From NCBI GenBank assembly GCA_966128725.1, contig CBHYLN010000013.1:1-55728 (forward strand): a DNA stretch of 55,728 nucleotides. Direction: 5' to 3'. The notes beneath the pieces are model-generated. The model was not told where the DNA came from and searched no databases. It worked only from the letters and a program-made list of their open reading frames with translations. Positions 26,407 through 35,304 of this stretch are shown piece by piece; position 1 is the first letter of the stretch, and every line of letters begins with the position of its first letter. A program made the position numbers and the translations under genes. Source of the DNA: JAFDZV01 sp966128725 (GTDB lineage Bacteria; Bacteroidota; Ignavibacteria; OLB7).

Positions 26407-29190
26407 TCAGGCAGCGCCGGGCAATGGCTCGCCGCCCACAACATGGATGTTGCCGTCGCCGCACACCACCAGAATCTCCGAGCGCCCATCGCCGTTTATA
26501 TCCGCGGCGATCGCCGGCCCCAGGCTCCACCCGAACGGCAGCCGCCACTTCACCAGTCCGCATCCGTTTGTGGCTGTTCCAACGGCGATAAGCTCGCCCT
26601 GGCGTGTCGAAAGTATGAACTCGGGCCGGCCGTCGCCGTCGATATCACAAACGGTGACATCGTTCGATACCTGCCCAAGATGCAGGCGCCAGCGCTCCTC
26701 ACCGGTGTCGGCACGCAGGCAAACGAAGTCGCCATCGGCAACGCTGAGCCCGATCTCGATAACGCCATCGCCGTCCAGATCGGCAACGCCGCCAAACCCC
26801 GAGGTCAACGACGACAGCGGAAAGCTTCGCCACCACCGCACGCTGTGATCGGGATTGAACACCCCCAGCCCACCATAATTGGCCTGCAACAGCCATTCGT
26901 CCACGCCGTCGGCATCAACGTCGATCGGAACCGGCGTGCCGTATGCGGTAAAGTCATCCATGGTAAGGCCCCGGTGCAGCAGGTCGCGCGTGTTGTGCGG
27001 TCGCAGATGCCAGGGCGCGTGCAGCAACTCGCCGTTGAGAGCGTTCACCTGGCACATCGTGTCCTTGGCCAGGAACAGCAACTCCGGATGATCCATCGTC
27101 CCGATTACCGACATATGGCTCCAGGGTCCGAAGCCGCGCCCATCCTCGCTTTGTTCGGCCACGGTAACACGTGTCCACAGTATGGCGCCGGTATCGGCGT
27201 TCAGCACCGTGCTCAGTTCGGAGTTCATCGAGCCCGACCTGAACCCCGAGACCGCGAGCAATGCCCCCTGCCCCGACGGCACCACCGAATACTCGTGGAT
27301 GCCGGCACGACCACGAGGCACCTTGGGCGAACCCGGGATCGTTTCAACCGTCCACCTGTGCAATTCGGAACCATCCAACGCAACCGCGCGCAATTGCGCG
27401 GCGCCGTCGGTTATCGCGGACATCACGCACACGGCGCGGCCGCCCATGGAATACATCGGCACCACGTGGCGGCTTTCCTCGGGGCCAACACGCCCGCGCC
27501 CATCCTGGCACCACTGGGGTTGCAGCTCTTCGCTGGCAGGATCCCAGGCAAGCGCATGCACGCCTGTTCCACCATCAGGCACCACACACCAGCGGCGCCC
27601 GGCCTCGGCAACCACCGTTGGGCTGGGCGAGGGCTTCGGCACGAAGTACAGGCTGGCGCCCTGGCGGCAACGGATGCCGGTCGTAATGCGCAGATGCTCG
27701 CGACCATCGGCATCCACAGCCCGCACCGTGCCGTGGTAATCGCTCAGTACGATCTCGGTGCGGCCGTCGCCATCCAGGTCATCCACCGCAAGCACCGCCG
27801 CCGTACCCGATGTGCCCGGAATGTCGCGCAGCACCCAGCCGGCATCACCTTCGGTAAGCAGCGCAAGGCTTTCGTCGGCATATCGCATCACAAACGCCGG
27901 CACCCCATCCACCGGCACATACCACACCTCATCGATCGGCGGAGGTTCGGTTTTGAACACGGATCGCGTGGCGTCCGGACGCATGAATCGGCCCACAAAG
28001 GCCACCCCATCGGCGCCCCACTCCTCGCGCAGCCCGCCATCCGCCCACGTCATCAGGGCCATGCGCCCTGTTGCGCGCGGGTATCGTTGCCCCTCGGCGC
28101 CAACAAGCACGGCCCACCTGTCGCCAACATTCTGCACGCCGTGCAGGTACACATCCGGAAGCCGGAAACGCTGATAGCCATCCCAGAGGTCCAGCACCTC
28201 CAGATACCAACGCGCATCATCGCCTTCGTTGTACACGCTTACCACGGCTTCCAAACGTCCGTCGCCGTCGATATCGGCGCAGGAGTTGAACGTATAGCGG
28301 ATCTCGCGTTCGTCGTGCGGATACACGTGCTCGATGAAACGATCCCAACGGTTGCCAAGGTTGCCGGCGCCGTCGTTCTCCACAACCGCTATGTGGCGCG
28401 ATACCACGTACGAAAGGATCGCGATGTCGATGGCGCCGTCGCCGTTCAGGTCGCGGGCCTCGAACAACCCGTAGTTGCGCTTTGGTGTGCCGCCGGATGA
28501 CCACCGGCACTCGGATTTCAGGGCTCCGGTATCGGGGTCGAACGCGTACACCGCGGAGTACTTGGTGACAATGAGCTCATCACGACCGTCGCCGTCGATA
28601 TCGGCCGCAAGCACCGTGGGATGAAAGAAATCATCCATCCACAGGATATGCCTGCGCTCGGGGGTCCGTGCGCCGGCCGAGAAATCGAAGACCACCACTT
28701 CCTTCGAGCTGAGCAGCCCCACGGCCAATTGCATGCCAGGCCCCACGGCCGGGAAATGATGCAGCAAGGCGCACGTGTAGATAAAACCGCCGGCAAACGG
28801 AGGTCCCAGATATGTTTGCCATAAACACTCGCCCGTTGCAACGCTGTGCACGAACACCGACTTCCCATCGCTGGAAACAATCTCCTCAACGCCATCGCAA
28901 TCCACGTCGGCAATGCCGATCACACCTTCGGCGCCATAGGGTGCGCTTTTCCAGATACGCCGGCCATCGGGCGCGTAGCATACCAGGCAGCCGCCATCCA
29001 ACATCAACAGGGCCTTGCCGCCCTGCACGGCTATGATGTGCGCGTCGAAATGCGCACCGCCCAGATATGCGCTGGCAATAACCCGTGGGCGCCGGATGGC
29101 GCCGGCCAACGGTTGCACACCCGACAACCGGGCATCACAACGCAGGTTCGGCCACTGGCCGGGAACATCAGAATCAGGGAACGAAATCAT
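26407..29190 (-). CDS. Large FG-GAP/VCBS-repeat protein without signal peptide
   Basis: The product has 927 residues beginning MISFPDSDVPGQWPNLRCDARL, with no signal peptide or membrane span. It contains many FG-GAP/VCBS type calcium-loop repeats, e.g. IADVDCDGVEEIV, AADIDGDGRDELIV, ARDLNGDGAIDIAI, CADIDGDGRLEAVV, VDDLDGDGRTEIVL, VADLDGDGVIEIGL, CDIDGDGRPEFIL, ADINGDGRSEILVV, arranged as seven-bladed-type propellers. Most such proteins are exported, so a cytoplasmic location would be unusual; a non-classical export route or a missed upstream start are alternatives. The gene lies between the amidohydrolase and the Gfo/Idh dehydrogenase on one strand with short gaps. A role in binding or presenting the sugar is conjecture. 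Confidence 0.85.
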   Translation of the reverse strand: MISFPDSDVPGQWPNLRCDARLSGVQPLAGAIRRPRVIASAYLGGAHFDAHIIAVQGGKALLMLDGGCLVCYAPDGRRIWKSAPYGAEGVIGIADVDCDGVEEIVSSDGKSVFVHSVATGECLWQTYLGPPFAGGFIYTCALLHHFPAVGPGMQLAVGLLSSKEVVVFDFSAGARTPERRHILWMDDFFHPTVLAADIDGDGRDELIVTKYSAVYAFDPDTGALKSECRWSSGGTPKRNYGLFEARDLNGDGAIDIAILSYVVSRHIAVVENDGAGNLGNRWDRFIEHVYPHDEREIRYTFNSCADIDGDGRLEAVVSVYNEGDDARWYLEVLDLWDGYQRFRLPDVYLHGVQNVGDRWAVLVGAEGQRYPRATGRMALMTWADGGLREEWGADGVAFVGRFMRPDATRSVFKTEPPPIDEVWYVPVDGVPAFVMRYADESLALLTEGDAGWVLRDIPGTSGTAAVLAVDDLDGDGRTEIVLSDYHGTVRAVDADGREHLRITTGIRCRQGASLYFVPKPSPSPTVVAEAGRRWCVVPDGGTGVHALAWDPASEELQPQWCQDGRGRVGPEESRHVVPMYSMGGRAVCVMSAITDGAAQLRAVALDGSELHRWTVETIPGSPKVPRGRAGIHEYSVVPSGQGALLAVSGFRSGSMNSELSTVLNADTGAILWTRVTVAEQSEDGRGFGPWSHMSVIGTMDHPELLFLAKDTMCQVNALNGELLHAPWHLRPHNTRDLLHRGLTMDDFTAYGTPVPIDVDADGVDEWLLQANYGGLGVFNPDHSVRWWRSFPLSSLTSGFGGVADLDGDGVIEIGLSVADGDFVCLRADTGEERWRLHLGQVSNDVTVCDIDGDGRPEFILSTRQGELIAVGTATNGCGLVKWRLPFGWSLGPAIAADINGDGRSEILVVCGDGNIHVVGGEPLPGAA

Positions 29191-29233
29191 CGGAAGGTAT
29201 TCTCGTGTACCGTGTTTCGTGCATGAGCACTTG

Positions 29234-30205
29234 TCAATATTCGATCGCCTGCGGCCGGCGTTCGCGCAGCGCCTGCACAGCCTTCAGCACCACGGTGGTG
29301 GCACGCAGCCCGTCGGCAAAGCCGGTTGCCGGCGCACGTCGGTTGCGCAGCGCCTGCTCGAACTCCCGGTTTTCCTCCACCATGCCGCGCTCGCTTTCGT
29401 CGTGCAGCACTTCGGTGTGTTCGCCATCAAAAAACGTCCCGCTCTTCAAGCGGTTGTGTAGATGCACGGTGCGAATGCCGTCGGCAAGCTGGATGGAAAA
29501 CTTGGAGACATGTGGCGTGATGCCGGCATCACTTTGCGCCCAACTGGCGACGCGCCCATTGGCGAATCGCAGCGTCGCGGCGATCGTGTCGACAACGGCA
29601 TCGCCCGGATGCGTGAACGCACCGCCCTCGGCAAACACGGAAACCGGCTCCGACCGGTTCAGGTAACAGACAAGATCGATGATGTGGCATCCCTGCGAAA
29701 GCACGTTGCCCCCTCCCTTCACCGGGTCCTGCGCCCAGAAATCATCCGGCCAACGGGTATCCATCACCTGTGCGATCGTGATAATCGGAGCGGTGATGAA
29801 CTGATACGCCCGCGCCACCATGGGATAATACCGCAGTTTGAAGGCGGTCATCAACGTAACGCCGGTGCGATCAACTGCCTGGCCGATGCGCTCGCAATCA
29901 GCCAATGTAAGCGCAAGCGGTTTCTCCATCATGATGTGCTTGCCGACCGCGGCGGCCTGTTCGGCAATGGTCGCATGCGAGTCGTGATGCGTGCACACGT
30001 ACACCGCGTCAACCGCATCGTCGGCAAGCACCCGGGCAAGGCTGTCGGTTGCATAACGCCCGCCGTATCTGCCAAGCATGTCACCGGCCCGCGCCGGATC
30101 CACATCACAGTACACCGCAGGTACAATGCCCTCCACCTCGGCCAGCGCGCGCAGGTGTTCCTCGGCGATTGCTCCGCACCCGATGATAGCCGCCTGAAAC
30201 GCCAT
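29234..30205 (-). CDS. Gfo/Idh/MocA family NAD(P)-dependent oxidoreductase
   Basis: The product has 323 residues from the ATG at 30205 (MAFQAAIIGCGAIAEEHL); upstream in-frame sequence overlaps the next gene and is not credible. The dinucleotide-binding motif GCGAIAEEH is at the N-terminus; the family signature EKPLALT has Lys95, and CTHHDSH sits in the cofactor domain. The C-terminal domain starts near QGCHIIDLVCYL, carrying the catalytic His. These enzymes oxidise or reduce hydroxyl groups of sugars, inositols and amino-sugars, or act in 1,2-migration-type chemistry. Position between the FG-GAP gene and the aldolase suggests one catabolic pathway. Confidence 0.92.
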   Translation of the reverse strand: MAFQAAIIGCGAIAEEHLRALAEVEGIVPAVYCDVDPARAGDMLGRYGGRYATDSLARVLADDAVDAVYVCTHHDSHATIAEQAAAVGKHIMMEKPLALTLADCERIGQAVDRTGVTLMTAFKLRYYPMVARAYQFITAPIITIAQVMDTRWPDDFWAQDPVKGGGNVLSQGCHIIDLVCYLNRSEPVSVFAEGGAFTHPGDAVVDTIAATLRFANGRVASWAQSDAGITPHVSKFSIQLADGIRTVHLHNRLKSGTFFDGEHTEVLHDESERGMVEENREFEQALRNRRAPATGFADGLRATTVVLKAVQALRERRPQAIEY

Positions 30206-30252
30206 GGTTGTGTTATTGAATGAACGATCGATGGATGTTGCCCAGGCCCCGG

Positions 30253-31326
30253 CTACGCCAACCATTCGTCCAGATGTTGCCGTACGAACGCATCGTCGGC
30301 AAGCTCCGGCATGTCGCGCGCAATGCGGTCCAGCTCGGCCGCCTGCCCCGGCGATAGCACTTCGGATTCGTGCAGGGCAACCGTATTGGCAAGCAATCCC
30401 TGGCGCCGAAGCACCTCGCTGATGCCGGGAATACATCCGGCAAAGTTGTTCGCGGCATCGAACATCACGGCGTTCGCCTCGGTAAGCCGCGCGCCGCGTG
30501 CCAGCAGTGACGCCGGCACCACACCGGCCGCAACGGCCTGATGGCATGCGTCCAGCATGGCAACGGCGTTGCGGGTCCAAACGGCCCACTGCCCCAGCAA
30601 CCCGCCCACGATGCGTTGTGCCACTGGCACGCCGGCAACCATGTGTGCAAACGGCGTCACCAGGTCGGCGACGATGGCGTCGTCGTTGCCGGTGTACAGC
30701 GCAATCTCGCCGGCACGGCCAACCTCGGCCACGGCGCGCACCACGTCCAACGTGCGGTAACGGTCGAACGGTGCGATCTTGATCGCCAGCACATTCGGAA
30801 TAGCGGCAAACGCACGCCAGAATTCAACCGACAAGGGCGGCCCGCCAACGGCCGGCTGCAAGTAGAAACCAACAAGCGGCAGCTCGCGGGCAACACGTTC
30901 GGCGTGGGCTATCATTGCGTGCTCGGCCTCACCGGCAAATGCGGCCAGCGAAAGCAACCCTGCATGGTATCCCAGCTCACGGGCAAGCGATGCCTCGGCG
31001 ACAGCCTGCGTGGTAGGCCCGCACACACCGGCGATGCGCACCATTGCCGGCCCGGCATCACCCTCACATCGGCTAACGGTTTCGGCTGCAAGCTCCAGCA
31101 CCGGCCGCAACAGGCCATGTTGAGGCAACCGGATATCGAACTGCGTGGTATGCACACCAACGGCAATGCCTCCGGCGCCGGCCGCGTGGTAGTAGCGCGT
31201 AAGCGCTCGCTGCCGCCGCTCGTCCAACGCTCGCGTGCCGGTAAGGGCCAACGGGTGCGCCGGAATAACAACGCCGTGACGAAGACGATCCAGTACGAAT
31301 TCCGGCGGGAAGGGATAGTCGTTCAT
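30253..31326 (-). CDS. DHDPS/N-acetylneuraminate-lyase family aldolase
   Basis: The product has 357 residues, (beta/alpha)8 class I aldolase of the dihydrodipicolinate synthase family. The Schiff-base Lys183 lies in VLAIKIAPFD, and the Tyr of the active site is Tyr155 in VGFYLQPA. The glycine-rich phosphate/carboxylate loop is not the strict GTTGE but GVHTTQFD. Longer than typical DHDPS (about 290 residues), so a catabolic 2-keto-acid aldolase (as in sugar-acid or sialic-acid breakdown) is more likely than lysine synthesis. It precedes the Gfo/Idh gene by 47 bases. Confidence 0.87.
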   Translation of the reverse strand: MNDYPFPPEFVLDRLRHGVVIPAHPLALTGTRALDERRQRALTRYYHAAGAGGIAVGVHTTQFDIRLPQHGLLRPVLELAAETVSRCEGDAGPAMVRIAGVCGPTTQAVAEASLARELGYHAGLLSLAAFAGEAEHAMIAHAERVARELPLVGFYLQPAVGGPPLSVEFWRAFAAIPNVLAIKIAPFDRYRTLDVVRAVAEVGRAGEIALYTGNDDAIVADLVTPFAHMVAGVPVAQRIVGGLLGQWAVWTRNAVAMLDACHQAVAAGVVPASLLARGARLTEANAVMFDAANNFAGCIPGISEVLRRQGLLANTVALHESEVLSPGQAAELDRIARDMPELADDAFVRQHLDEWLA

Positions 31327-31449
31327 GATGCTGATCGGGACCGTGTGATCTTCCGCTGGGAAGTACGATGGTCAATTGCGTGGGCAACCGCAGGGACATC
31401 GAATACCCGGCCTGCGATGCCAGCCGGTAATCGTACGGCACCACGGCTG

Positions 31450-31887
31450 TCAGAACCGGATGCCGGCGGGCGTGCGGGTCCACAATACCGACTGTTGATG
31501 AAATCGCGCGCGATATTCGTTGACAATCCGCAGCAATCGTTCATCAACCGCTGCGCCTCCATCGCTGGCAATCTCCAGTACAAACGTCCGTTCGCGCACA
31601 AGGCCGGCGGCACCGTTCCATTGCCCGTAGGCGTCCCACCAGGTAAGCCCGTCCGGAAAGGCCGGTGTAACGATCTCGGCAAGGAAGCCATCCCACTGGG
31701 TTGGCGTTACCTCGCCACCACCGGGAACGGTGCGCCCGAAGTACAACCGATCCACCGTTCCATGCGCGGCATCCGGCTGCAGCCGCAGGGCAGTGCACGA
31801 GGCCAGCAGAATGGATAGCAGCGCGGCCACGATCATCGCAGGCATCACGGCCATTCGCCGCTCGGCAGTCACATGCGCGGAACTCAT
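31450..31887 (-). CDS. DUF3574 family lipoprotein
   Basis: The product has 145 residues; a lipoprotein signal peptide ends with LLASC. The conserved core is RLYFGRTVPGGGEVTPTQWD, FLAEIVTPAFPDGLTWWDAY, GQWN, and a C-terminal FVLEI...VNEYRARFHQQSVLWTR, all characteristic of DUF3574 as I know it. Function is not known. Its start overlaps the stop of the upstream GyrI-like gene by four bases (ATGA), so the two are translated together. Confidence 0.85.
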   Translation of the reverse strand: MSSAHVTAERRMAVMPAMIVAALLSILLASCTALRLQPDAAHGTVDRLYFGRTVPGGGEVTPTQWDGFLAEIVTPAFPDGLTWWDAYGQWNGAAGLVRERTFVLEIASDGGAAVDERLLRIVNEYRARFHQQSVLWTRTPAGIRF

Positions 31888-32612
31888 GAGGCTCGTTCGA
31901 TCGGGATATAGATTTCGAGATGATCACCGTCGGCATTGGTGAAGCCGCTTCCATACATCTCAATCTCAGCGCTGCCACCGTGGCGATAACCGGACTGCGG
32001 CAGCCACTGATCGTGAATATAACGGTACGTGGCGCCCAGCCCGGCAATCGGCCCGCGGTGCGTAAAGATTGCATACGCGGCTGCGGGAATATGCCGGGCT
32101 TCCATCGCCTCGGGCACATTCTGAAGGCCGCCTACCTCGGCACAGGCCATGTAGTACATCTCATGTTCGTGATGGCGCTCCATACCTCGCGGAAGCCGGA
32201 ACACCACACCCAGGTTGTACGCCGTTCGGCGGTTGGCGATTTCATCGCGACGTGCCAGATACGCTCCCCACAGTTGCGGCACCACAACCCCGGCATCGGA
32301 GCCAGGATCCAACACCGACACAAAGCGCCCACCCATGCCAACCACAATCATCGCGGGATGTTTGCGGATGATCGGACGGCGCAGGAGTTCGCCTGCAATC
32401 CTTGCCCACGTGTGTTCGGCCGCGCCAATCACGGTAAGCTCGTTGCGGGCCACCATGCCCTCGGCCTCGGCGTGTATCTCGCGCACAAGAGTCTCGATCT
32501 CCTCCCTGCTGCGGGCTTCCGCACCCGGCAACGCTCCGGCAAGTAAATCCACAACCATTCGTTTTACCGATGCCTCGTGGTCAATCGGCGCCGTGTAACC
32601 GGTATCATCCAT
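31884..32612 (-). CDS. GyrI-like / effector-binding-domain protein
   Basis: The product has 242 residues from the ATG at 32612 (MDDTGYTAPIDHEASVKRMV); the frame is open well upstream but that part overlaps the PAP2 gene. There is a helical N-terminus to about residue 70, then a GyrI-like (AraC effector-binding) fold: GMVARNELTVIGAAEHTWARI, VVVPQLWGAYLARRDEIA, GLQNVPEAMEARHIPAAAYAIFTHRGP, and the C-terminal DGDHLEIYIPIE strand. This fold binds drug-like or small-molecule ligands. No DNA-binding domain is visible, so it is more likely a stand-alone ligand-binding protein than a regulator. Confidence 0.72.
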   Translation of the reverse strand: MDDTGYTAPIDHEASVKRMVVDLLAGALPGAEARSREEIETLVREIHAEAEGMVARNELTVIGAAEHTWARIAGELLRRPIIRKHPAMIVVGMGGRFVSVLDPGSDAGVVVPQLWGAYLARRDEIANRRTAYNLGVVFRLPRGMERHHEHEMYYMACAEVGGLQNVPEAMEARHIPAAAYAIFTHRGPIAGLGATYRYIHDQWLPQSGYRHGGSAEIEMYGSGFTNADGDHLEIYIPIERAS

Positions 32613-32743
32613 ATCGAGAACTGTATGAGTGAATGAAAGGAAATTGAGAACAGGAATTGTTGTACGCGCCGCAATGCGCATGTATGGAACAACAATACAA
32701 CAACGGACACCGAGTCGATACCGCACGCAACAACATTCACGGC

Positions 32744-33313
32744 CTATGCCGGCCCGGGCCTCCGCATCCGCGCTGAGCCCCATCGCCACGTGGACAGGGT
32801 ACACAAGGCGATCACCGCGCCAACCAATGCACCGCCCAGGACATCGGCAGGGTAATGCACGCCCACGTACACACGTGAGTACACAACCAACAGCGCCAGC
32901 AGCGCCGCAACCGGAATTGCACGCCGGAAGAAATATCCAACCACACAGGCGGCCGCCACGATGTTTGCCGCATGCGAGGATGGGAACGACATGCCGCCGC
33001 CACACGGCATCAACAGATGCACGGCAGGCAACGCCCGGCACGGCCGTTCGCGCCCAACCATGTTCTTGATCACACGACTGTTCAACTGATCGGTTGCCGT
33101 CACCGTCACCGCGATGACAAGCCCGCACCACAGCGCATGGCTGCGATACCGCCACACGGCATAACAGAACAGCAACAGCAGGGGTACATACAGGAAGGGA
33201 TTACGCGGCTCGGTGACGAAGGGCATCACCGCATCGAACACGTCGTTGGCACTGCCGGTGTTCACCCAGCGAAATACGGTACTGTCGATAGGGTACAGCG
33301 AGGCGAACAACAT
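32744..33313 (-). CDS. PAP2-family membrane phosphatase
   Basis: The product has 189 residues from the ATG at 33313 (MLFASLYPIDSTVFRW); an earlier in-frame start would overlap the end of anmK. The type 2 phosphatidic acid phosphatase signature is complete: KNMVGRERP (K-x6-RP), SFPSSHA (PSGH-type), and SRVYVGVHYPADVLGG (SR-x5-H-x3-D). Six transmembrane helices are predicted from the apolar stretches. Bacterial members dephosphorylate undecaprenyl pyrophosphate, phosphatidylglycerophosphate or lipid A. Adjacency to AnmK makes a cell-wall lipid carrier a natural guess but this is inference. Confidence 0.9.
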   Translation of the reverse strand: MLFASLYPIDSTVFRWVNTGSANDVFDAVMPFVTEPRNPFLYVPLLLLFCYAVWRYRSHALWCGLVIAVTVTATDQLNSRVIKNMVGRERPCRALPAVHLLMPCGGGMSFPSSHAANIVAAACVVGYFFRRAIPVAALLALLVVYSRVYVGVHYPADVLGGALVGAVIALCTLSTWRWGSARMRRPGPA

Positions 33314-33383
33314 GCAACACCAGGAGTAACACAAGATGAACAGAAAACCGGCGGGCAAAGCACCGGGCAGGAACGCAGGGTTG

Positions 33384-34571
33384 TCAGGGCAGGCGGATGG
33401 CACCACAGATCACGTTGCGCGCGGCTCCGGTAACGCTGCGCAGGCCGGCGGGCGTCTCCAGTATCGCTTCGTTGGCAAGGATGGCGAAACATATCGCCTC
33501 CTTGGCATCCGATGGGATCCCCACCGCATCGGAGGCGACAACCGAAACGTCTTCGCCGTATGCCTGCATCGCGCCATGCAGCATGGCCATCATGGTTGCA
33601 TTGCGAGCACCACCGCCACCAACGATAACCTCGTGAACCGGCAGCCCCTTGGCGGCAAACCTGCCTACCGCGTCGGCAATCGTACGCGCGGTGAGCATCG
33701 TCAGCGTGGCCACGATGTCCGCCTCGGCCAACCCAGCCGCACGCGCATCAGCAACAAGGGTTCGGCCACGTTCCTCGCCAAATCGCTCACGGCCGGCCGA
33801 CTTCGGTGGCGGCGCCGCGAAATACTCGTCGGCCAACAACTCCGCCAGCCAGGCGGTGTTCACCAAGCCGGACGCGGCAACGTCGCCGTTGGCATCGTAA
33901 TCACGGTTGAACATCATGCGCATCGCGGCATCCACAAGCATGTTGCCGGGACCGGTGTCGAACGCGATCAACGTATCGGGATGCGCGTCGCCTGGCAACC
34001 AGGTGATGTTGGCAATGCCGCCAATGTTAAGCGCCACACGGTTCAACGACGCATCGTGCAGCAACACGAAGTCGCAGTACGGAACCAACGGCGCCCCCTC
34101 GCCCCCGGCGGCAACATCCGCGGCGCGGAAATCGTTCACCACAATGCTCCGAAGGCGCTCGGCAACCACGGCCGCCGAACCAATCTGCACGCTGAGGCCG
34201 TTCGGGCTGCGACGCGGCGCGTGATACACTGTTTGCCCATGCAGGCCAATGGCATCCAGTTCTCCCGGAGCCATCCCGGCCTGGGTCAACAGCTCCATCA
34301 CAGCGTCGGCATACAGCTCGCCCAGATCGGCATCCAGCTCGAATGTCTCGCGCAACCCCATATCACCAACCGACGCGGCCAACAACCGACGGCGCAGATC
34401 GGCACTGATAGGAACGGCCAACAGGCCTGCAACGCTGTGGCGCAACGCCGCGCCCGTACCCGCAAGGCGCACCAGCGCAACGTCGACAGCGTCGAGCGAC
34501 GTTCCGGACATCACACCGGCAACAAGGCGCGATTCCTTCAGGCGATACGAATCGATGTGGGAAGCAGGCAT
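33384..34571 (-). CDS. anmK: Anhydro-N-acetylmuramic acid kinase
   Basis: The product has 395 residues from the ATG at 34571 (MPASHIDSYRL). AnmK phosphorylates and opens 1,6-anhydro-N-acetylmuramic acid to MurNAc-6-phosphate in peptidoglycan recycling. Family features: VAGVMSGTSLDAVDVALV at the N-terminus (ATP-binding), IGLHGQTVYHAP, LNIGGIANITWLPG, FDTGPGNMLVDAAM and VIVGGGGARNATMMAML, all of the ASKHA/anmK type. Its length is close to the usual 370-390. It is the first gene of this minus-strand block, with a 628-base upstream gap, and neighbours a sugar importer lacking its ATPase, so it may process the sugar that system brings in. Confidence 0.94.
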   Translation of the reverse strand: MPASHIDSYRLKESRLVAGVMSGTSLDAVDVALVRLAGTGAALRHSVAGLLAVPISADLRRRLLAASVGDMGLRETFELDADLGELYADAVMELLTQAGMAPGELDAIGLHGQTVYHAPRRSPNGLSVQIGSAAVVAERLRSIVVNDFRAADVAAGGEGAPLVPYCDFVLLHDASLNRVALNIGGIANITWLPGDAHPDTLIAFDTGPGNMLVDAAMRMMFNRDYDANGDVAASGLVNTAWLAELLADEYFAAPPPKSAGRERFGEERGRTLVADARAAGLAEADIVATLTMLTARTIADAVGRFAAKGLPVHEVIVGGGGARNATMMAMLHGAMQAYGEDVSVVASDAVGIPSDAKEAICFAILANEAILETPAGLRSVTGAARNVICGAIRLP

Positions 34572-35120
34572 GCGTGCGAGATAGAATTGGTGGAAGATAC
34601 ATCGCGGGCAGGATACAGCACAGAACGCCATCGTTCACAGCACGGTTCTGTAGCAGCCAGGTAGAAATGACCGGTTCAACACCGTCATCAGGGCCGCAGT
34701 GAAACGAAGCCAGCAACCACACATGTATTTCTGTAGCACATGCGTGCCAGTTGCCCCACTACGAAGCCCCGATGCGCAACATTCAACCGCGGAAACCAGC
34801 ACATTCGCGCTTGCACTCGTAAGCGTGGCATTCTTACATTCGCGTTACACACACACGACCACTCCCCAAAGGTTCCGCATAGGCGGGCTCCCCCTTCTTT
34901 TCTCAACACGACTGAGTTCGTTGTACGCTGAATTCACGCGACGCGTTCGACGCAATCCGACCGTTGAATGGTCCGGTTCGCGCATGCGCCATGCGGCACG
35001 ACCCTCACGGGAAGCACGCGCTCATGGCGCAACATCATGGTCCGGAAACGTATTGGTTTACGGAGTCGGCACAGGGTGCCTATGCGATGCTACCGTATGT
35101 GAGGGTATGAAGGGCGGAGA

Positions 35121-35159
35121 ATGAAACGCGAAGGAGGAAAAGAAAAAGGCGTGGAATGA
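35121..35159 (+). CDS. Possible 12-residue leader peptide
   Basis: ATG AAA CGC GAA GGA GGA AAA GAA AAA GGC GTG GAA TGA; a GGGCGGAG sequence is just upstream, but very close to the ATG. The stop codon lies within the loop of the hairpin at 35145-35169. Looks like a leader peptide overlapping a terminator-like hairpin. Weak evidence; could be chance. Confidence 0.25.
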   Translation: MKREGGKEKGVE

Positions 35160-35169
35160 ACACGCCTTT
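35145..35169. terminator. Hairpin with terminator features (bidirectional)
   Basis: AAAGGCGTG and CACGCCTTT form a perfect 9-base stem with a 7-base loop (35154-35160). It resembles a Rho-independent terminator, but only a short T stretch (TTTAAT) follows on the plus strand. It lies within the overlapping short frame and 31 bases before the next ATG, so it could also be an attenuator. Confidence 0.6.
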
Positions 35170-35199
35170 AATACCCAACAACACATAACGGAGGCCCGT

Positions 35200-35298
35200 A
35201 TGGACACAACAACCGTACTCCTCCTGCTATGCGTTTGTTATGTGCTCAGGCAGATCCGAGCGATGTTCGAATCTGTTGAACGCATCAACAAACGGTAG
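35200..35298 (+). CDS. Micro-ORF encoding a 32-residue single-span membrane peptide
   Basis: MDTTTVLLLLCVCYVLRQIR begins the product, which has one hydrophobic helix (residues 4-16) and a basic amphipathic tail ending INKR. A strong ribosome site (GGAGG, 35190-35194) sits five bases before the ATG. A hairpin terminator (35305-35336) follows the stop by six bases. Strong start site, membrane helix and terminator together make a translated small protein plausible. No homolog is known to me. Confidence 0.5.
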   Translation: MDTTTVLLLLCVCYVLRQIRAMFESVERINKR

Positions 35299-35304
35299 TG
35301 GGTT

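Larger units (their letters stand above)
34572..35199. other. Long intergenic stretch with a hairpin but no large gene
   Basis: Between anmK (start 34571, -) and a 32-residue micro-ORF (35200, +). A 141-codon frame (34699-35124) exists but its translation is Arg/Ser/Thr-rich with no fold, so I reject it. A 12-codon frame with a good ribosome site lies at 35121-35159. I searched by eye for RNase P, tmRNA and SRP signatures and saw none. Promoters for anmK must lie here. Confidence 0.45.

Noticed and set aside
25333..28500. 1055-codon plus-strand open frame
   Set aside because: It lies antisense to the FG-GAP gene and amidase; its translation is Arg/His/Gln-rich with no domain. High-GC DNA leaves antisense frames open.
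34699..35124. 141-codon plus-strand frame in the anmK upstream gap
   Set aside because: Translation lacks any domain and is rich in Arg, Ser and Cys; no ribosome site.
34572..35199. Possible structural RNA (RNase P, tmRNA, SRP, 6S)
   Set aside because: I looked for the conserved cores of these RNAs and found no matching segment.
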